Assembly: GCF_009764355.1 (NCBI RefSeq)
Contig: NZ_LNUA01000008.1
Coordinates: 1 to 64,000, forward strand
DNA length: 64,000 nucleotides
Reading direction: 5' to 3'
Source of the DNA: Companilactobacillus bobalius
GTDB taxonomy: Bacteria; Bacillota; Bacilli; Lactobacillales; Lactobacillaceae
The translations under genes were made by a program, and so were the position numbers. Below the pieces are notes generated by a model. The model made no database searches and was not told the DNA's origin. It saw only the letters and a program-made list of their open reading frames with translations. Positions 46,562 through 55,995 of this stretch are shown in pieces (position 1 is the stretch's first letter; each line of letters opens with the position of its first letter).

Positions 46562-47542
46562 ATGAATAAAGACACAATATTGGCCATTGATATAGGAGGA
46601 AACAAAATTCTAATTGGTGAAACTGATTTGAATGGTGAAATTTTAAATAGAATTAAACAGCCATCTAATATTTCTTCTCAAAGAGCTGCCATTGAACAAT
46701 TAATTGATATTATTGATGAATACATGGATAATTATGTTGTTGGTAATATCAAAGCAATATCTATTGATACAGTAGGACGGGTTAACAGCTATGATGGTAT
46801 TTGGTATGAAATAGATCCCACTAACAAAGAGAAAATTAACATTTCTGAAATAATTCAAAGTAGATTTCAACTTCCATGTTATGTATTAAATGATTTGGTG
46901 GCAGCGACAGTAGCTGAAAATTTGCTTGGAATTGGTAACGCTACCAAAAATTTTATCTATTTAAGTATCGGAACTGGTATTGCGGGTAGAGCTGTTACTG
47001 ATGGAAAAATTATTTTTGGCAAGGATTATGATGCTGGTGAATTTGGTCATATGGTCGTGGATTCGGAAAGCAATGTCAAATGTATTTGCGGTCGTAAGGG
47101 ATGTGTAGAGCCATTGGCTTCAGGTCTGGGCATGTCTAACAGAGCTCATGAATTATTAGAGGATTATAAAACCAACCTAAAAGTATTACCAAATGAACGA
47201 GTATCGGCTAAAGATTTATTTGATGCTTATGATCTGAAAGACCCTCTAGCTTTAGTAGTTGTCAATCAATCGCTCCAAGCCACTAGCAATATGGTTATGA
47301 ATCTTGTGAGAATTATGAATCCTCAGGCAATTCGATTTGGTGGTGGAGTAACTACTGGTGGATGGTATTTAGAACATTTACAAAAATTCTTGGAACCACA
47401 AACAATGCGATTTGTTAAATATGGTGTTAAGAATTCAAAATTAAATCCTAACTTAATAACTTTAAAGGGATGCGCATTATTTGCTATCGAAAAGCTAAAT
47501 AGTAAGGAGCAAAGAATATGTCAACAGTCGATAAACTATTAG
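46562..47542 (+). CDS. ROK-family sugar kinase
   Basis: 326 residues: ATP motif DIGGNKILIG (about 10-19), catalytic region VLNDLVAA and GIGNATKNFIYLSIGTGIAG, ROK signature with GEFGHM, and the zinc site CICGRKGCVE (about 177-186). No HTH, so it is an enzyme and not a regulator. It probably phosphorylates a hexose or amino sugar released by the GH9 enzyme encoded next, whose start lies inside this gene. Confidence 0.88.
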   Translation: MNKDTILAIDIGGNKILIGETDLNGEILNRIKQPSNISSQRAAIEQLIDIIDEYMDNYVVGNIKAISIDTVGRVNSYDGIWYEIDPTNKEKINISEIIQSRFQLPCYVLNDLVAATVAENLLGIGNATKNFIYLSIGTGIAGRAVTDGKIIFGKDYDAGEFGHMVVDSESNVKCICGRKGCVEPLASGLGMSNRAHELLEDYKTNLKVLPNERVSAKDLFDAYDLKDPLALVVVNQSLQATSNMVMNLVRIMNPQAIRFGGGVTTGGWYLEHLQKFLEPQTMRFVKYGVKNSKLNPNLITLKGCALFAIEKLNSKEQRICQQSINY

Positions 47543-49872
47543 AACAAACTAACTTGCTTCACCAATTAATAAAAATTCCTGAAGGTATTGATTCAAAAGA
47601 AATGGTTAAAAAAATTTCTAGAAAAAAAGTAATTGGTCCATCTAAAGAAAACGAATGGAAGCACGTGGGTAGAGGTAGTTTGGAGAAAGAATCAGACGGT
47701 GGTTTTATTTTAGAATCTCCCACAAGATTTGATACATGGGCTCCAGGAGATCCTACTGATGGAGATTATGTTGGCTATGGAAATACTAAAGCAACGTTAA
47801 TGATCGACCATGAAAACTGGGAAAACTATAATCGCATATCATTTGTGATTGATTCTGAATGCACCAATGTCATTAATCCTAATGTAATTTTTGAAATTCA
47901 TAATCAAGGTAAACAAAGAATACCTGATCAATACAATCGAGAAGGTTATCATGTTATCAACTTGAGTAATCATTTAAAAAAGACGTACTTTTTGAATATA
48001 TCAGATTTACCAAGAGATGAGATTACCGAAATTGATTTTAATTGGGAAGCTAACGGTTCTTATATGAACATTTCGGGTAAATATAATGTCAAAATTAAAG
48101 AAATTGAGTTACAGAAAATTGATGATTATGTAACTACGCAAGGCTGGACACCAGATGGTATTAGTTACTCTCATGATGGTTACGAAAATGGTGAAAGCAA
48201 GATTGCGGTAATAAATGATCGAAATGATAGTAATGAATTTTCTATTATTGATGCTAATTCTAAAAAGAATATTTATAACGGAAAAATAAGACAAATTCAA
48301 AATGATATGGGAATTTTTAAGGTGCTGGATTTTTCTGAAGTAAAAAAATCTGGAGATTACCAAATCGTATGCGGAAGTCTAGCAACAAGATCATTTAGGA
48401 TTGGTTCATATAGAAATATCTGGGAGAATACTGTTCCTAAGGTCTTGAATTTTATATATGGAGAACGTTGTGGTTTTCCGATACCGGGAATTCATGGGAC
48501 CTGTCATGAAGATGTAGTGGCTCAAAAAGATAATAAAACTATTAGTTATAATGGAGGTTGGCATGATGCGGGTGATTTATCACAACAACTAATTCATACA
48601 GCAGAAGCAACTCAAGCCTTATTTAAGATGGCTGAGAATGTTAAAAATACAAAATTATCAAAAAGGTTAGTTGAAGAGGGATGCTGGGGAATAGATTTTA
48701 TTCTCAAAACGGACTTTGGAAAAGGATTTCATGCTACTAGTGCTGGAGTATCTAGGTGGACTGACAATAAGATTGGAACGATGGATGATGCTACTGCACG
48801 TGTCCATGATAATCCTTATGAAAATTTTCTGTTGAGCAGCATTTTAGCTGATATTGTTCAACAGAATAATTTGGATTTTGAGATGCAAAAACGCTTGGCC
48901 GATTTGGCAGTTTCATATTTTGAAGTGGCGTTGAATAAATTTAAACGAAGTCCATATGAAGAAGAACCGGTCATGTGGGAACATACCTACAGTACTTCTA
49001 AATCAATTTATGATGCAACTATCGTTATTGCGGCAGGTCACTGTTATCAAATAACGAACGATGGACGATATTTGAGTGTACTGATTGAATTTATGAATCG
49101 TATGATAAATTGTCAGGAATCTGATGGAATTACTTTAACTGATAAGACTATCCTAAAAGGAATGTTTTACCGCGATGCTAAACATAAAGTATTTCAACAT
49201 TTTAATCATCAGGCTCGTGAGGCCTTGTTTGTCCAAGCTTTTGAGATATCCTTGAAGCTCCCTGTATCGGATGTTTTACATGATATTTGGTGTGAACGTG
49301 CAAGAGATTATGGCAGTTATTTATTATTCCTAAAGAAATTCACTTATCCTTATCCAATGATTGCAAGTGGCGTTTATTTTGAGACGGAAAATTTGGATAA
49401 AGAAAGTTTCAACAAACAGCATCTCTTAATTGATAACACTGCGTATCAAGATTACAAAGAACAATTGAAACAAGGAGTACAAATTTCTAAAGGACTTTAT
49501 GTTAAAAGATTTCCGGTCTGGTTCTCTTTTAGGGGTAATAATGCTGTACTTTTATCAATGGGGAATTCAGCGGCAATTATGGGAAGAGTTCTTAAAAATA
49601 ATGACTTGCTAAATTTAGCCAATGGACAATTACGCTGGATTATAGGGAATAATCCGTTTGATCAGTCATTGATGTTTGGCGAGGGTCATAATTATCAACA
49701 AGAGTACTCCACTTCATCAGATGATATGATAGGAGAATTACCTGTAGGAATTGAAACAAAGGGTAATAAAGACGTACCATATTGGCCACAATTCAATAAT
49801 GCAACGTATAAAGAAGTTTGGATAGTTTCGGCTACGAAATGGCTATCCACCGTTTCGGAACTTTTAAAGTAA
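47518..49872 (+). CDS. Glycoside hydrolase family 9, cytoplasmic
   Basis: 784 residues: an N-terminal carbohydrate-binding-like region (about 1-215), an Ig-like CelD-N domain (about 220-300), then the GH9 barrel with IYGERCGFP, IHGTCHED, the catalytic base block GGWHDAGDLSQQ (about 345-356) and a C-terminal YKEVWI with the likely acid Glu. There is no signal peptide or wall anchor, so it should act inside the cell on imported oligosaccharides. Secreted endoglucanase is the usual GH9 role; exo-acting glucosidase or glucosaminidase fits better here. Confidence 0.83.
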   Translation: MSTVDKLLEQTNLLHQLIKIPEGIDSKEMVKKISRKKVIGPSKENEWKHVGRGSLEKESDGGFILESPTRFDTWAPGDPTDGDYVGYGNTKATLMIDHENWENYNRISFVIDSECTNVINPNVIFEIHNQGKQRIPDQYNREGYHVINLSNHLKKTYFLNISDLPRDEITEIDFNWEANGSYMNISGKYNVKIKEIELQKIDDYVTTQGWTPDGISYSHDGYENGESKIAVINDRNDSNEFSIIDANSKKNIYNGKIRQIQNDMGIFKVLDFSEVKKSGDYQIVCGSLATRSFRIGSYRNIWENTVPKVLNFIYGERCGFPIPGIHGTCHEDVVAQKDNKTISYNGGWHDAGDLSQQLIHTAEATQALFKMAENVKNTKLSKRLVEEGCWGIDFILKTDFGKGFHATSAGVSRWTDNKIGTMDDATARVHDNPYENFLLSSILADIVQQNNLDFEMQKRLADLAVSYFEVALNKFKRSPYEEEPVMWEHTYSTSKSIYDATIVIAAGHCYQITNDGRYLSVLIEFMNRMINCQESDGITLTDKTILKGMFYRDAKHKVFQHFNHQAREALFVQAFEISLKLPVSDVLHDIWCERARDYGSYLLFLKKFTYPYPMIASGVYFETENLDKESFNKQHLLIDNTAYQDYKEQLKQGVQISKGLYVKRFPVWFSFRGNNAVLLSMGNSAAIMGRVLKNNDLLNLANGQLRWIIGNNPFDQSLMFGEGHNYQQEYSTSSDDMIGELPVGIETKGNKDVPYWPQFNNATYKEVWIVSATKWLSTVSELLK

Positions 49873-49909
49873 AAAATTGGAAATCTTAAATAGATTTCCA
49901 ATTTTTTAT
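49871..49909. terminator. Bidirectional terminator
   Basis: AAAAATTGGAAATCT / AGATTTCCAATTTTTT between the converging GH9 and lacI copy 2 genes; its T run overlaps the lacI stop. Confidence 0.85.
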
Positions 49910-50964
49910 TTATTTAGTAAATGAGCTCCACATGATTCACGTATTATTAGTTCAGGCAAATCGTTTGTTTCAATTGTTTCGAAGTCCTTGTTTTCAATTA
50001 AATTAAACAAGTAAAACAGTGCAATTTTTCCAAGTTTTTCATTATGCTGATTAACAGTTGTAATTCTGGGAATCATAAACTCACTACCTGGAAATTCATC
50101 ACAGCTACCAAGGGCAATATCAGTAGGCACTTCTATTTGATGATCTTGTAAGCAACGGATAGCTCCAAAAGCCACTTGATCGTTAATGGCCACTATGGCT
50201 TCTGGAAGAGGCTTTCTGGAATTAAGCAACTCAGTTATAGCGTCATATCCCGACTGAGTATAAAAATCCGTTAAGATAACTTGCTGATTTTTAGATGGAG
50301 AATAGATATTTAGAACTTTTTTAAACTCGTTAACCCTTTGACTAGTGACCCTAATGCCGGGCTGGCCTCCGATGAATGCTAAATTTTTATGCCCCAAAGC
50401 TAATAAGTGTCTAGTAATAATAGAAACACTCTGAGATTGATTTCGTTCCACGAACGTTGCATTACAACCGTTAACCTTTTGACCAATAATAACGACAGGA
50501 ATGTGTTCGTTCAAGATATTTAAGGCTTCGATATAATTTTTATTAATTTCTTCTTTATCAATTTCCCCACCCAAAATAAGAACGCCGTCAACCTTACGTT
50601 CCTCAATACTTTGAAAAGCGTCAATTTCAATTTGCACACTATTTTTGGAATTATTACCAGCAGTCATGGTGTTAATTAATAGAAGTGTGTATCCAGATCT
50701 ATGAGCGATCTCACCGATTTGGGAAAGTAAATCAGTGAAATAAGGATTGTTAATGTCTGAAATTACTACTGCTAAGGTATTTGTTTTTCTGGAAACCATA
50801 CCACGAGCCAGCATACTTGGTTGGAAGTGTGTTTGTTCAATGATATTCTTGATTTTTGCACGTTTAGCAGGAGATACAGAAGGACTATTATTTAGAACTC
50901 TAGATACAGTAGATACTGAGGTACCAGAAAGTTTGGCGATTTCCTTTATTGTTATGTGGGCCAT
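49906..50964 (-). CDS. LacI-family transcriptional regulator 2
   Basis: 352 residues, near-duplicate of the regulator at 45325: HTH ITIKEIAKLSGTSVSTVSRV, then the same LARGMVS hinge and IIGQKVNGC blocks. It is divergent from the PTS operon. I start at the ATG at 50964 with GGAG eight bases upstream. The near-identical HTH suggests overlapping operator recognition with copy 1. Confidence 0.9.
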   Translation of the reverse strand: MAHITIKEIAKLSGTSVSTVSRVLNNSPSVSPAKRAKIKNIIEQTHFQPSMLARGMVSRKTNTLAVVISDINNPYFTDLLSQIGEIAHRSGYTLLLINTMTAGNNSKNSVQIEIDAFQSIEERKVDGVLILGGEIDKEEINKNYIEALNILNEHIPVVIIGQKVNGCNATFVERNQSQSVSIITRHLLALGHKNLAFIGGQPGIRVTSQRVNEFKKVLNIYSPSKNQQVILTDFYTQSGYDAITELLNSRKPLPEAIVAINDQVAFGAIRCLQDHQIEVPTDIALGSCDEFPGSEFMIPRITTVNQHNEKLGKIALFYLFNLIENKDFETIETNDLPELIIRESCGAHLLNK

Positions 50965-51027
50965 GTGAGTCACTCCAATCTATAAGAATAATTCTAGACC
51001 TTATATAATATCATGACAATAATTTTA

Positions 51028-51134
51028 TTTGGTAATGTTACCAAATATATATTGACACTGAATAGTAAGGTGATACAATGAATTTGTTGAATGAAAGCGC
51101 TTATTTCGACTATTAAACAATTTGGAAACGTTAC
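51028..51134 (+). promoter_or_regulatory. PTS-operon promoter with LacI-type operators and cre
   Basis: Palindrome TTTGGTAATGTTACCAAA (51028-51045); -35 TTGACA (51052-51057), 16 bases, extended -10 TGATACAAT (ending 51079); cre TGAAAGCGCTTATT (51092-51105); half-operator TTTGGAAACGTTAC (51121-51134). The arrangement repeats that at 46449-46548. Confidence 0.75.
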
Positions 51135-51317
51135 TATATAAAATTTAAGGTTCAAAAAGACTTATTGATATTATAAATTGTGAGATTGAATAATTAGCAC
51201 ATTAGGAAAAATTTTTACTTTAATATTACTAAGGTTTCAAGCTCTAAGGGTTAATTTACAAAATTATATTTTTACGACAGAATTTTATTTTAGTAATGAA
51301 TATATTTTTTTAAAATT

Positions 51318-51337
51318 AATTGGTAACGTTACCAATT
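51318..51337. promoter_or_regulatory. Perfect 20-base LacI-type palindrome in the PTS leader
   Basis: AATTGGTAACGTTACCAATT lies about 240 bases after the promoter and 165 before the EIIC start. It is a candidate for a distal operator that loops to the 51028 site. The rest of the leader (51135-51502) is AT-rich; I see only a GAGAAT/ATTCTC inverted repeat near 51430-51470. Confidence 0.7.
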
Positions 51338-51502
51338 AATAATGAAATTATTTAATTTTGAATCTAAAAATTGGTTATACGGAGTGAAGGTTCCAAATTG
51401 TATAAGAGGATAACAAATTATGTTATTGAGAATAAACCTTAAAGTTTCGAAATAAGTATAATTCTCAGAACTAAATGAGGAAAAAATAAGAGGAGTTTTA
51501 TC

Positions 51503-52860
51503 ATGAGTAAAAAAATGGGGCTAGTTTTGATGAATTTATTTCAAAACATTTGTTGCCTATTGCTGAAATATTAAGTCAGTTTAAACCCTTGAAGGCTATC
51601 CGTGATGGTATTGCTATGAGTATGCCATTAATCATTGTTGGATCAATCTTCTTAATTGCAGGGAGCTTTCCTATTGATGCTTGGACTACATGGATTGCAG
51701 CTACGTCGATTCGTGGTATTGCAATAGCAGATTTATTTAATAAGATTGTTAATGCTTCATTTGGCCTATTGGGAGTTATCAGTTGTTATGGTATTGCATC
51801 TAGCTATGCAGCATATCATGAAACTGATGGTCAATCAGCTGGTATTATCGCCATTGCTTCATATTTCGCCATTACACCTAGTATTTTTACTAGTGGTAAA
51901 GTGATTTCAGAAGGAATGCCTTATGATTACCTTGGTTCGAAGGGATTATTCATTGCCATCATTATTGGTTTAATTACTGGTGGTATTTTCCAATGGTTTA
52001 TTAATCATGATATTCAAATTAAAATGCCAGAAACAGTGCCTTCAGCTGTATCAAAAAGTTTTAGTGCATTGATTCCCGGAGCTGTAATCATTTCATTGTT
52101 TGGTTTAATTTATGCAATCTTTGGATGGTTAGGTTTAGGAAACGTTCATGATTTATTACTCCATGTATTATCTAAACCATTAGGATTTTTAGGTGGAACT
52201 CTAGGCGGAACATTGATAGCTGTATTCCTAAACAGTGCTTTCTGGTTCATCGGTATTCATGGTTCAAGTATTGTTAATAGTATTATGTCACCAATTTGGT
52301 TAATGAATACTGATGCTAACCGTGTTCTTTTTAAAGCTGGTAAATTAACTTTAGCTCATGGTGGAAAAATTATTGCCGCTCCATTTATTGATAACTTTGT
52401 TTACATGGGTGGTGGTGGTGCCACTCTTGGATTAGTATTGGGTATTGCAATTTTAGTAAGTATGAAAAAGGCAAGTAAACAACTACAAGTTTTAGCACCA
52501 ATTACTGTAACTCCAGGTATTTTCAATATTAATGAGCCAACCATGTTTGGTATGCCTATTGTTTTGAATACGAGTTTGATAATTCCTTTCCTAATTGCAC
52601 CAATGTTCAATGCATGTACAACTTATTTTGCAATGGCCATGGGAATAGTTCCATTATGTATCGGAGCGGTTGTTCCTTGGACAATGCCTCCAATTATTTC
52701 CGGATTCCTTGCAACAAACAGTTTTATGGGATCAGCACTTCAGGCCTTTAATCTTGTTATTGATATTCTAATTTATCTACCATTCTTAATGGCACAAAAT
52801 AAGCAACAAAAGATTCAAGAAGCTGCAGCCGAAGGCATAGATTTATCTAAAGAAGCATAG
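51503..52860 (+). CDS. PTS EIIC, lactose/cellobiose type, frameshifted near its start
   Basis: The open frame runs from 51550 (436 residues) and has ten or so membrane helices and the family block NEPTMFGMPIVLN. It lacks the usual N-terminus. The expected start is the ATG at 51503 behind AGAGGAG, but it runs out of frame at an A7 tract (51509-51515) and stops after 23 codons. With one extra A the frame reads MSKKNGASFDEFISKHLLP and joins the EIIC frame. The gene is therefore broken, phase-variable, rescued by slippage, or a sequencing error. It imports the sugar with EIIB; no EIIA is encoded nearby. Confidence 0.85.
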
Positions 52861-52896
52861 AAAATTAAGCTCTAGTAAATGGAGAGGAAGATAAAA

Positions 52897-53994
52897 ATGG
52901 GAAAATTAGGGGTATCTGTTTATCCTGAAAGATCAACTTATGAGAAAGATATGGCATATCTAGATTTGGCTGCAAAGTATGGCTTTAAAAGGGTCTTTAC
53001 TTCATTACTAGAAATAAAAGGTAATAAGGATGAAGTTCTATCAGAGTTCAGGAAGGTAGTAAATCATGCCAATTCCTTGGGTATGCAAGTAATTATTGAT
53101 ATAAATCCAGGCCTTTTCAAACAATTAGGAATCAGTTATGACAATTTATCTTTTTTTCATGATTTGGGAGCCTGGGGTATTAGATTGGATGTAGGTTTCA
53201 ATGGTTTGGCAGAAGCTCAAATGACGCATAATCCATATGGACTAAAAATTGAAATTAATATGTCTCAAGGTACTAAACAAATTGATAATATCATGTCATT
53301 TTCACCTGATAAAGATAATCTTTTAGGATGCCATAACTTCTATCCACATCGTTTTTCAGGTTTAGGAGTAGATTTTTTTAAGCAAACGACAGAGTCATTT
53401 AACAAGTATGGAATTAACACGGCAGTCTTTGTTAATTCTCAAAATGCCACATTTGGCCCATGGCCAACACAAGATGGATTACCAACAATAGAAAATCATC
53501 GTGGATTAGAAATTGCAACCCAAGTTAAACATTTGGTACTTATGGGTTCTATTAATGACATTATTATTGGAAATGCTTATGCAAGTGAAGATGAATTAAA
53601 AGAAATGAGTGAAGCCTTTAATTCGCTTTATCCAGTTATAAAAGTTTCTCCCATTTCTGATATAACTCCGTTGGAACGTGCAATAGTATTTGATAATCAA
53701 CATACATATCGTGGAGATCGTAGTGAGTACATTATAAGAAGTTCTGAAATGCGTATGAAATATGCTAAAGAGGATATTCCAGCACATAATACTAGTGATA
53801 TCAAGCGCGGAGATATTTTGATTGATAACAATGATTATGGACAATATAAAGCGGAAGTAGAGATTGCTTTGCAATCGATGCCTAACGATGGACGTGCAAA
53901 TGTGGTGGGGCATATAACTGAAAAGGAATTATTCTTGCTTGATTATCTAAAACCTTGGAGTAATTTTAATTTGAGTAATGAAGATAAATTATAG
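52897..53994 (+). CDS. DUF871 / MupG-family protein (6-phospho-muramidase-like)
   Basis: 365 residues: an N-terminal TIM barrel (KLGVSVYPERSTYEKDMAYL; FTSLLEI; IDINPGLFKQLG; WGIRLDVGF) and a small C-terminal cyclophilin-like domain (LERAIVFDNQHTYRGDRSEYIIRS). The founding member hydrolyses MurNAc-6-phosphate-GlcNAc in the cytoplasm after PTS uptake. Here it sits between EIIC and EIIB, so it should cleave the phospho-disaccharide this PTS delivers. The ATG at 52897 follows GGAGAGGAAG. Confidence 0.85.
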   Translation: MGKLGVSVYPERSTYEKDMAYLDLAAKYGFKRVFTSLLEIKGNKDEVLSEFRKVVNHANSLGMQVIIDINPGLFKQLGISYDNLSFFHDLGAWGIRLDVGFNGLAEAQMTHNPYGLKIEINMSQGTKQIDNIMSFSPDKDNLLGCHNFYPHRFSGLGVDFFKQTTESFNKYGINTAVFVNSQNATFGPWPTQDGLPTIENHRGLEIATQVKHLVLMGSINDIIIGNAYASEDELKEMSEAFNSLYPVIKVSPISDITPLERAIVFDNQHTYRGDRSEYIIRSSEMRMKYAKEDIPAHNTSDIKRGDILIDNNDYGQYKAEVEIALQSMPNDGRANVVGHITEKELFLLDYLKPWSNFNLSNEDKL

Positions 53995-54015
53995 AATCTA
54001 TGGAGATGTTGAATT

Positions 54016-54333
54016 ATGGAAAAATTAACAATAATGTTAGCTTGTGGAAACGGTATGTCAACAAGTTTACTTGCTAAAAGAATGCAAGATGCCGCTGATA
54101 AACAAGGATTAGATGCAGTAGTATTTGCGGGAGCAGTTAAAACAATTCCTAGTGAAATGGATAAGAAACATCCGGATGTAGTATTGATTGGACCTCAAGT
54201 AAGATATGTAGTTCCTGAATTGAAAGAAAAATTAGATGTACCCGTTGAAATGATCAATACTATGGATTACGGAATGATGAATGGTGAGAATGTCTTGGAA
54301 ACTGCTAAAAAACTTGTTGCAGCAAGTAAGTAA
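54016..54333 (+). CDS. PTS EIIB, lactose/cellobiose type
   Basis: 105 residues; phospho-accepting Cys in MLACGNGMSTSLLAKRM (about 8-24). It passes phosphate from an EIIA to the sugar carried by EIIC. The EIIA must be supplied from elsewhere. Confidence 0.92.
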   Translation: MEKLTIMLACGNGMSTSLLAKRMQDAADKQGLDAVVFAGAVKTIPSEMDKKHPDVVLIGPQVRYVVPELKEKLDVPVEMINTMDYGMMNGENVLETAKKLVAASK

Positions 54334-54360
54334 TTAAATTAAGAAAAGAGACTAATTGAA

Positions 54361-55137
54361 ATGGAATATGCAGCTGAACTTTTTCCAGTATTATCTGAAT
54401 ATAATAATGATTCCCTAGGTACATTATCTAAATTAAAGGATATGGGTTATAGAGGAATTGAAATGTTTGGTGTGTCAAAATTTTCAGCTGATGAATTAAA
54501 ACAAATAATCGATCAAAGTGGCTTAGTATTAACAGGATATCAATTACCATGGAGAGAGATGCAGGCGTCAACTTTAACCTCTACGATTAATTATCAACAG
54601 AGACTTGGTAATAAACATTTAATTATTGATGCTTTAGGTGGTCCATGGGAATCAGGTCACAAAGTTACGGAAAATACTGTTGAAATGTGGAAAAAGCATA
54701 CTAAAAGAATTAATGAAATCAATAAGGAACTGATTGATTGTGGTATGGATCTAACATATCATACGCATGCATACGATTATGGTGAACCAATAGAAAATAC
54801 GGTTCCATCCTTGGAAATTTTATTAAAGTATATAGATGATAGTGTGGGAATTGAAGTTGATACAGGAAATTGTATTGAAGGTGGCCAATCACCTGTGGTA
54901 TATATAAATAAACTAAAAAATCGAGTTCAATTTGTACACTGTAAACCATATTCCAAGTTGTTACGATATGATGTGCCTTTAGGATCAATTAAGGATGAAA
55001 ATAAATGGTCTGACATTAAAAAAGCTGCCGAATGTAGTGGTACTGATTGGTTAGTAGTTGAGCCGGAATCAACAAAACTAGGAAATATATTTGATGTAAT
55101 GAATGATTCGTTAAAAGAATTAATTAAGTATCAATAG
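54361..55137 (+). CDS. Sugar phosphate isomerase/epimerase (xylose-isomerase-like TIM barrel)
   Basis: 258 residues: MEYAAELFPVLSEYNNDSLG start, MGYRGIEMFG, LTYHTHAYDYGEP (metal-binding region), GIEVDTGNCIEGG, VQFVHCKPYSK and WLVVEPES. It fits the AP-endonuclease-2 superfamily used for sugar isomerisation or epimerisation. Last gene of the PTS operon. Confidence 0.87.
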   Translation: MEYAAELFPVLSEYNNDSLGTLSKLKDMGYRGIEMFGVSKFSADELKQIIDQSGLVLTGYQLPWREMQASTLTSTINYQQRLGNKHLIIDALGGPWESGHKVTENTVEMWKKHTKRINEINKELIDCGMDLTYHTHAYDYGEPIENTVPSLEILLKYIDDSVGIEVDTGNCIEGGQSPVVYINKLKNRVQFVHCKPYSKLLRYDVPLGSIKDENKWSDIKKAAECSGTDWLVVEPESTKLGNIFDVMNDSLKELIKYQ

Positions 55138-55173
55138 TATTTGGTGGTATTTTGGATAATACAAAATAATTAA

Positions 55174-55207
55174 TAATAGGACATATCAAAATGCCCTATT
55201 TTTTTGT
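55174..55207 (+). terminator. Terminator of the PTS operon
   Basis: AATAGGACA / TGCCCTATT with one mismatch and a T run. Confidence 0.75.
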
Positions 55208-55269
55208 CTTGTTTAGGCTTTTTTACTCCTATATCATGTAGATATACAAGTAAAAAGGGGGTTAAGGGG

Positions 55270-55995
55270 ATGGAAACCATCATGGTATTAATTTTGATGG
55301 CATCTTTAGTTGCTATTTTTGTTTATGCTTTTAAATGGTTTAAACATAGACAAAATACTAAAGTCAGACAACGTGATCAAAAGAAATTATTGATTAGTGT
55401 TGCTATTATGGTTATTTCTTTTATCGCAGTTGGAGTTACAGGAGAGAGTACGGAAAAGAGTTCTAGTTCCGATAGTTCCGCTAAGACGGAGAAGGTGTCT
55501 AAGAAAACCGAATATGTAGGCAAAGACAAATACAATATTGCGAAAAAAGAGAATGTGGCTTTGATTGCTAAAGAGAAGAAATTGTCTAAGCAAGAAGATA
55601 AACTACAGAATCAACGGGATGATATAGAGACTAAAGAGGCCGAGGCTAAGCAAAAAGCTGAAGAGGAACAAGCCGCTGCTAAGAAGCAAGAAGAAAAGCA
55701 GGCCAAGGAAGCTCAGAAACAACAAGAGGCCGCTCAAAAGCAACAACAAAAACAGGCTCAAGAAGCACAACAACAGCAACAAACTCAGCAGCCACAACAA
55801 GAACAATCGCAACAATCTAGTTCTCAACAAGGGGATATGAACACAGCCAGTTCGGGAACAATTATTGGTAATTCAAGAAGTCACATTTATCACGTGCCTG
55901 GTCAGCGAGGATACAATATGAATTCGTCTAATGCTGTCCGTTTCAATACAGAGCAAGATGCTATCAATGCTGGTTATAGGAGGTCTAAAGTCTAA
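55270..55995 (+). CDS. Membrane-anchored protein with Gln-rich coiled coil and C-terminal YHVPG domain
   Basis: 241 residues: two membrane helices (about 3-20 and 38-54), a Ser-rich linker, a long Lys/Glu/Gln/Ala coiled coil (about 100-190), and a terminal domain GNSRSHIYHVPGQRGY...FNTEQDAINAGYRRSKV. That last domain resembles the Ada-like module often found next to exported nucleases, but has no Cys ligands. The ATG at 55270 follows AAGGGGG. Its stop overlaps the nuclease start as TAATG. Confidence 0.8.
   Translation: METIMVLILMASLVAIFVYAFKWFKHRQNTKVRQRDQKKLLISVAIMVISFIAVGVTGESTEKSSSSDSSAKTEKVSKKTEYVGKDKYNIAKKENVALIAKEKKLSKQEDKLQNQRDDIETKEAEAKQKAEEEQAAAKKQEEKQAKEAQKQQEAAQKQQQKQAQEAQQQQQTQQPQQEQSQQSSSQQGDMNTASSGTIIGNSRSHIYHVPGQRGYNMNSSNAVRFNTEQDAINAGYRRSKV

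Noticed and set aside
55387..55830. Leucine-rich minus-strand ORFs
   Set aside because: They are the antisense of the Gln/Lys-rich coiled coil in the 55270 gene.
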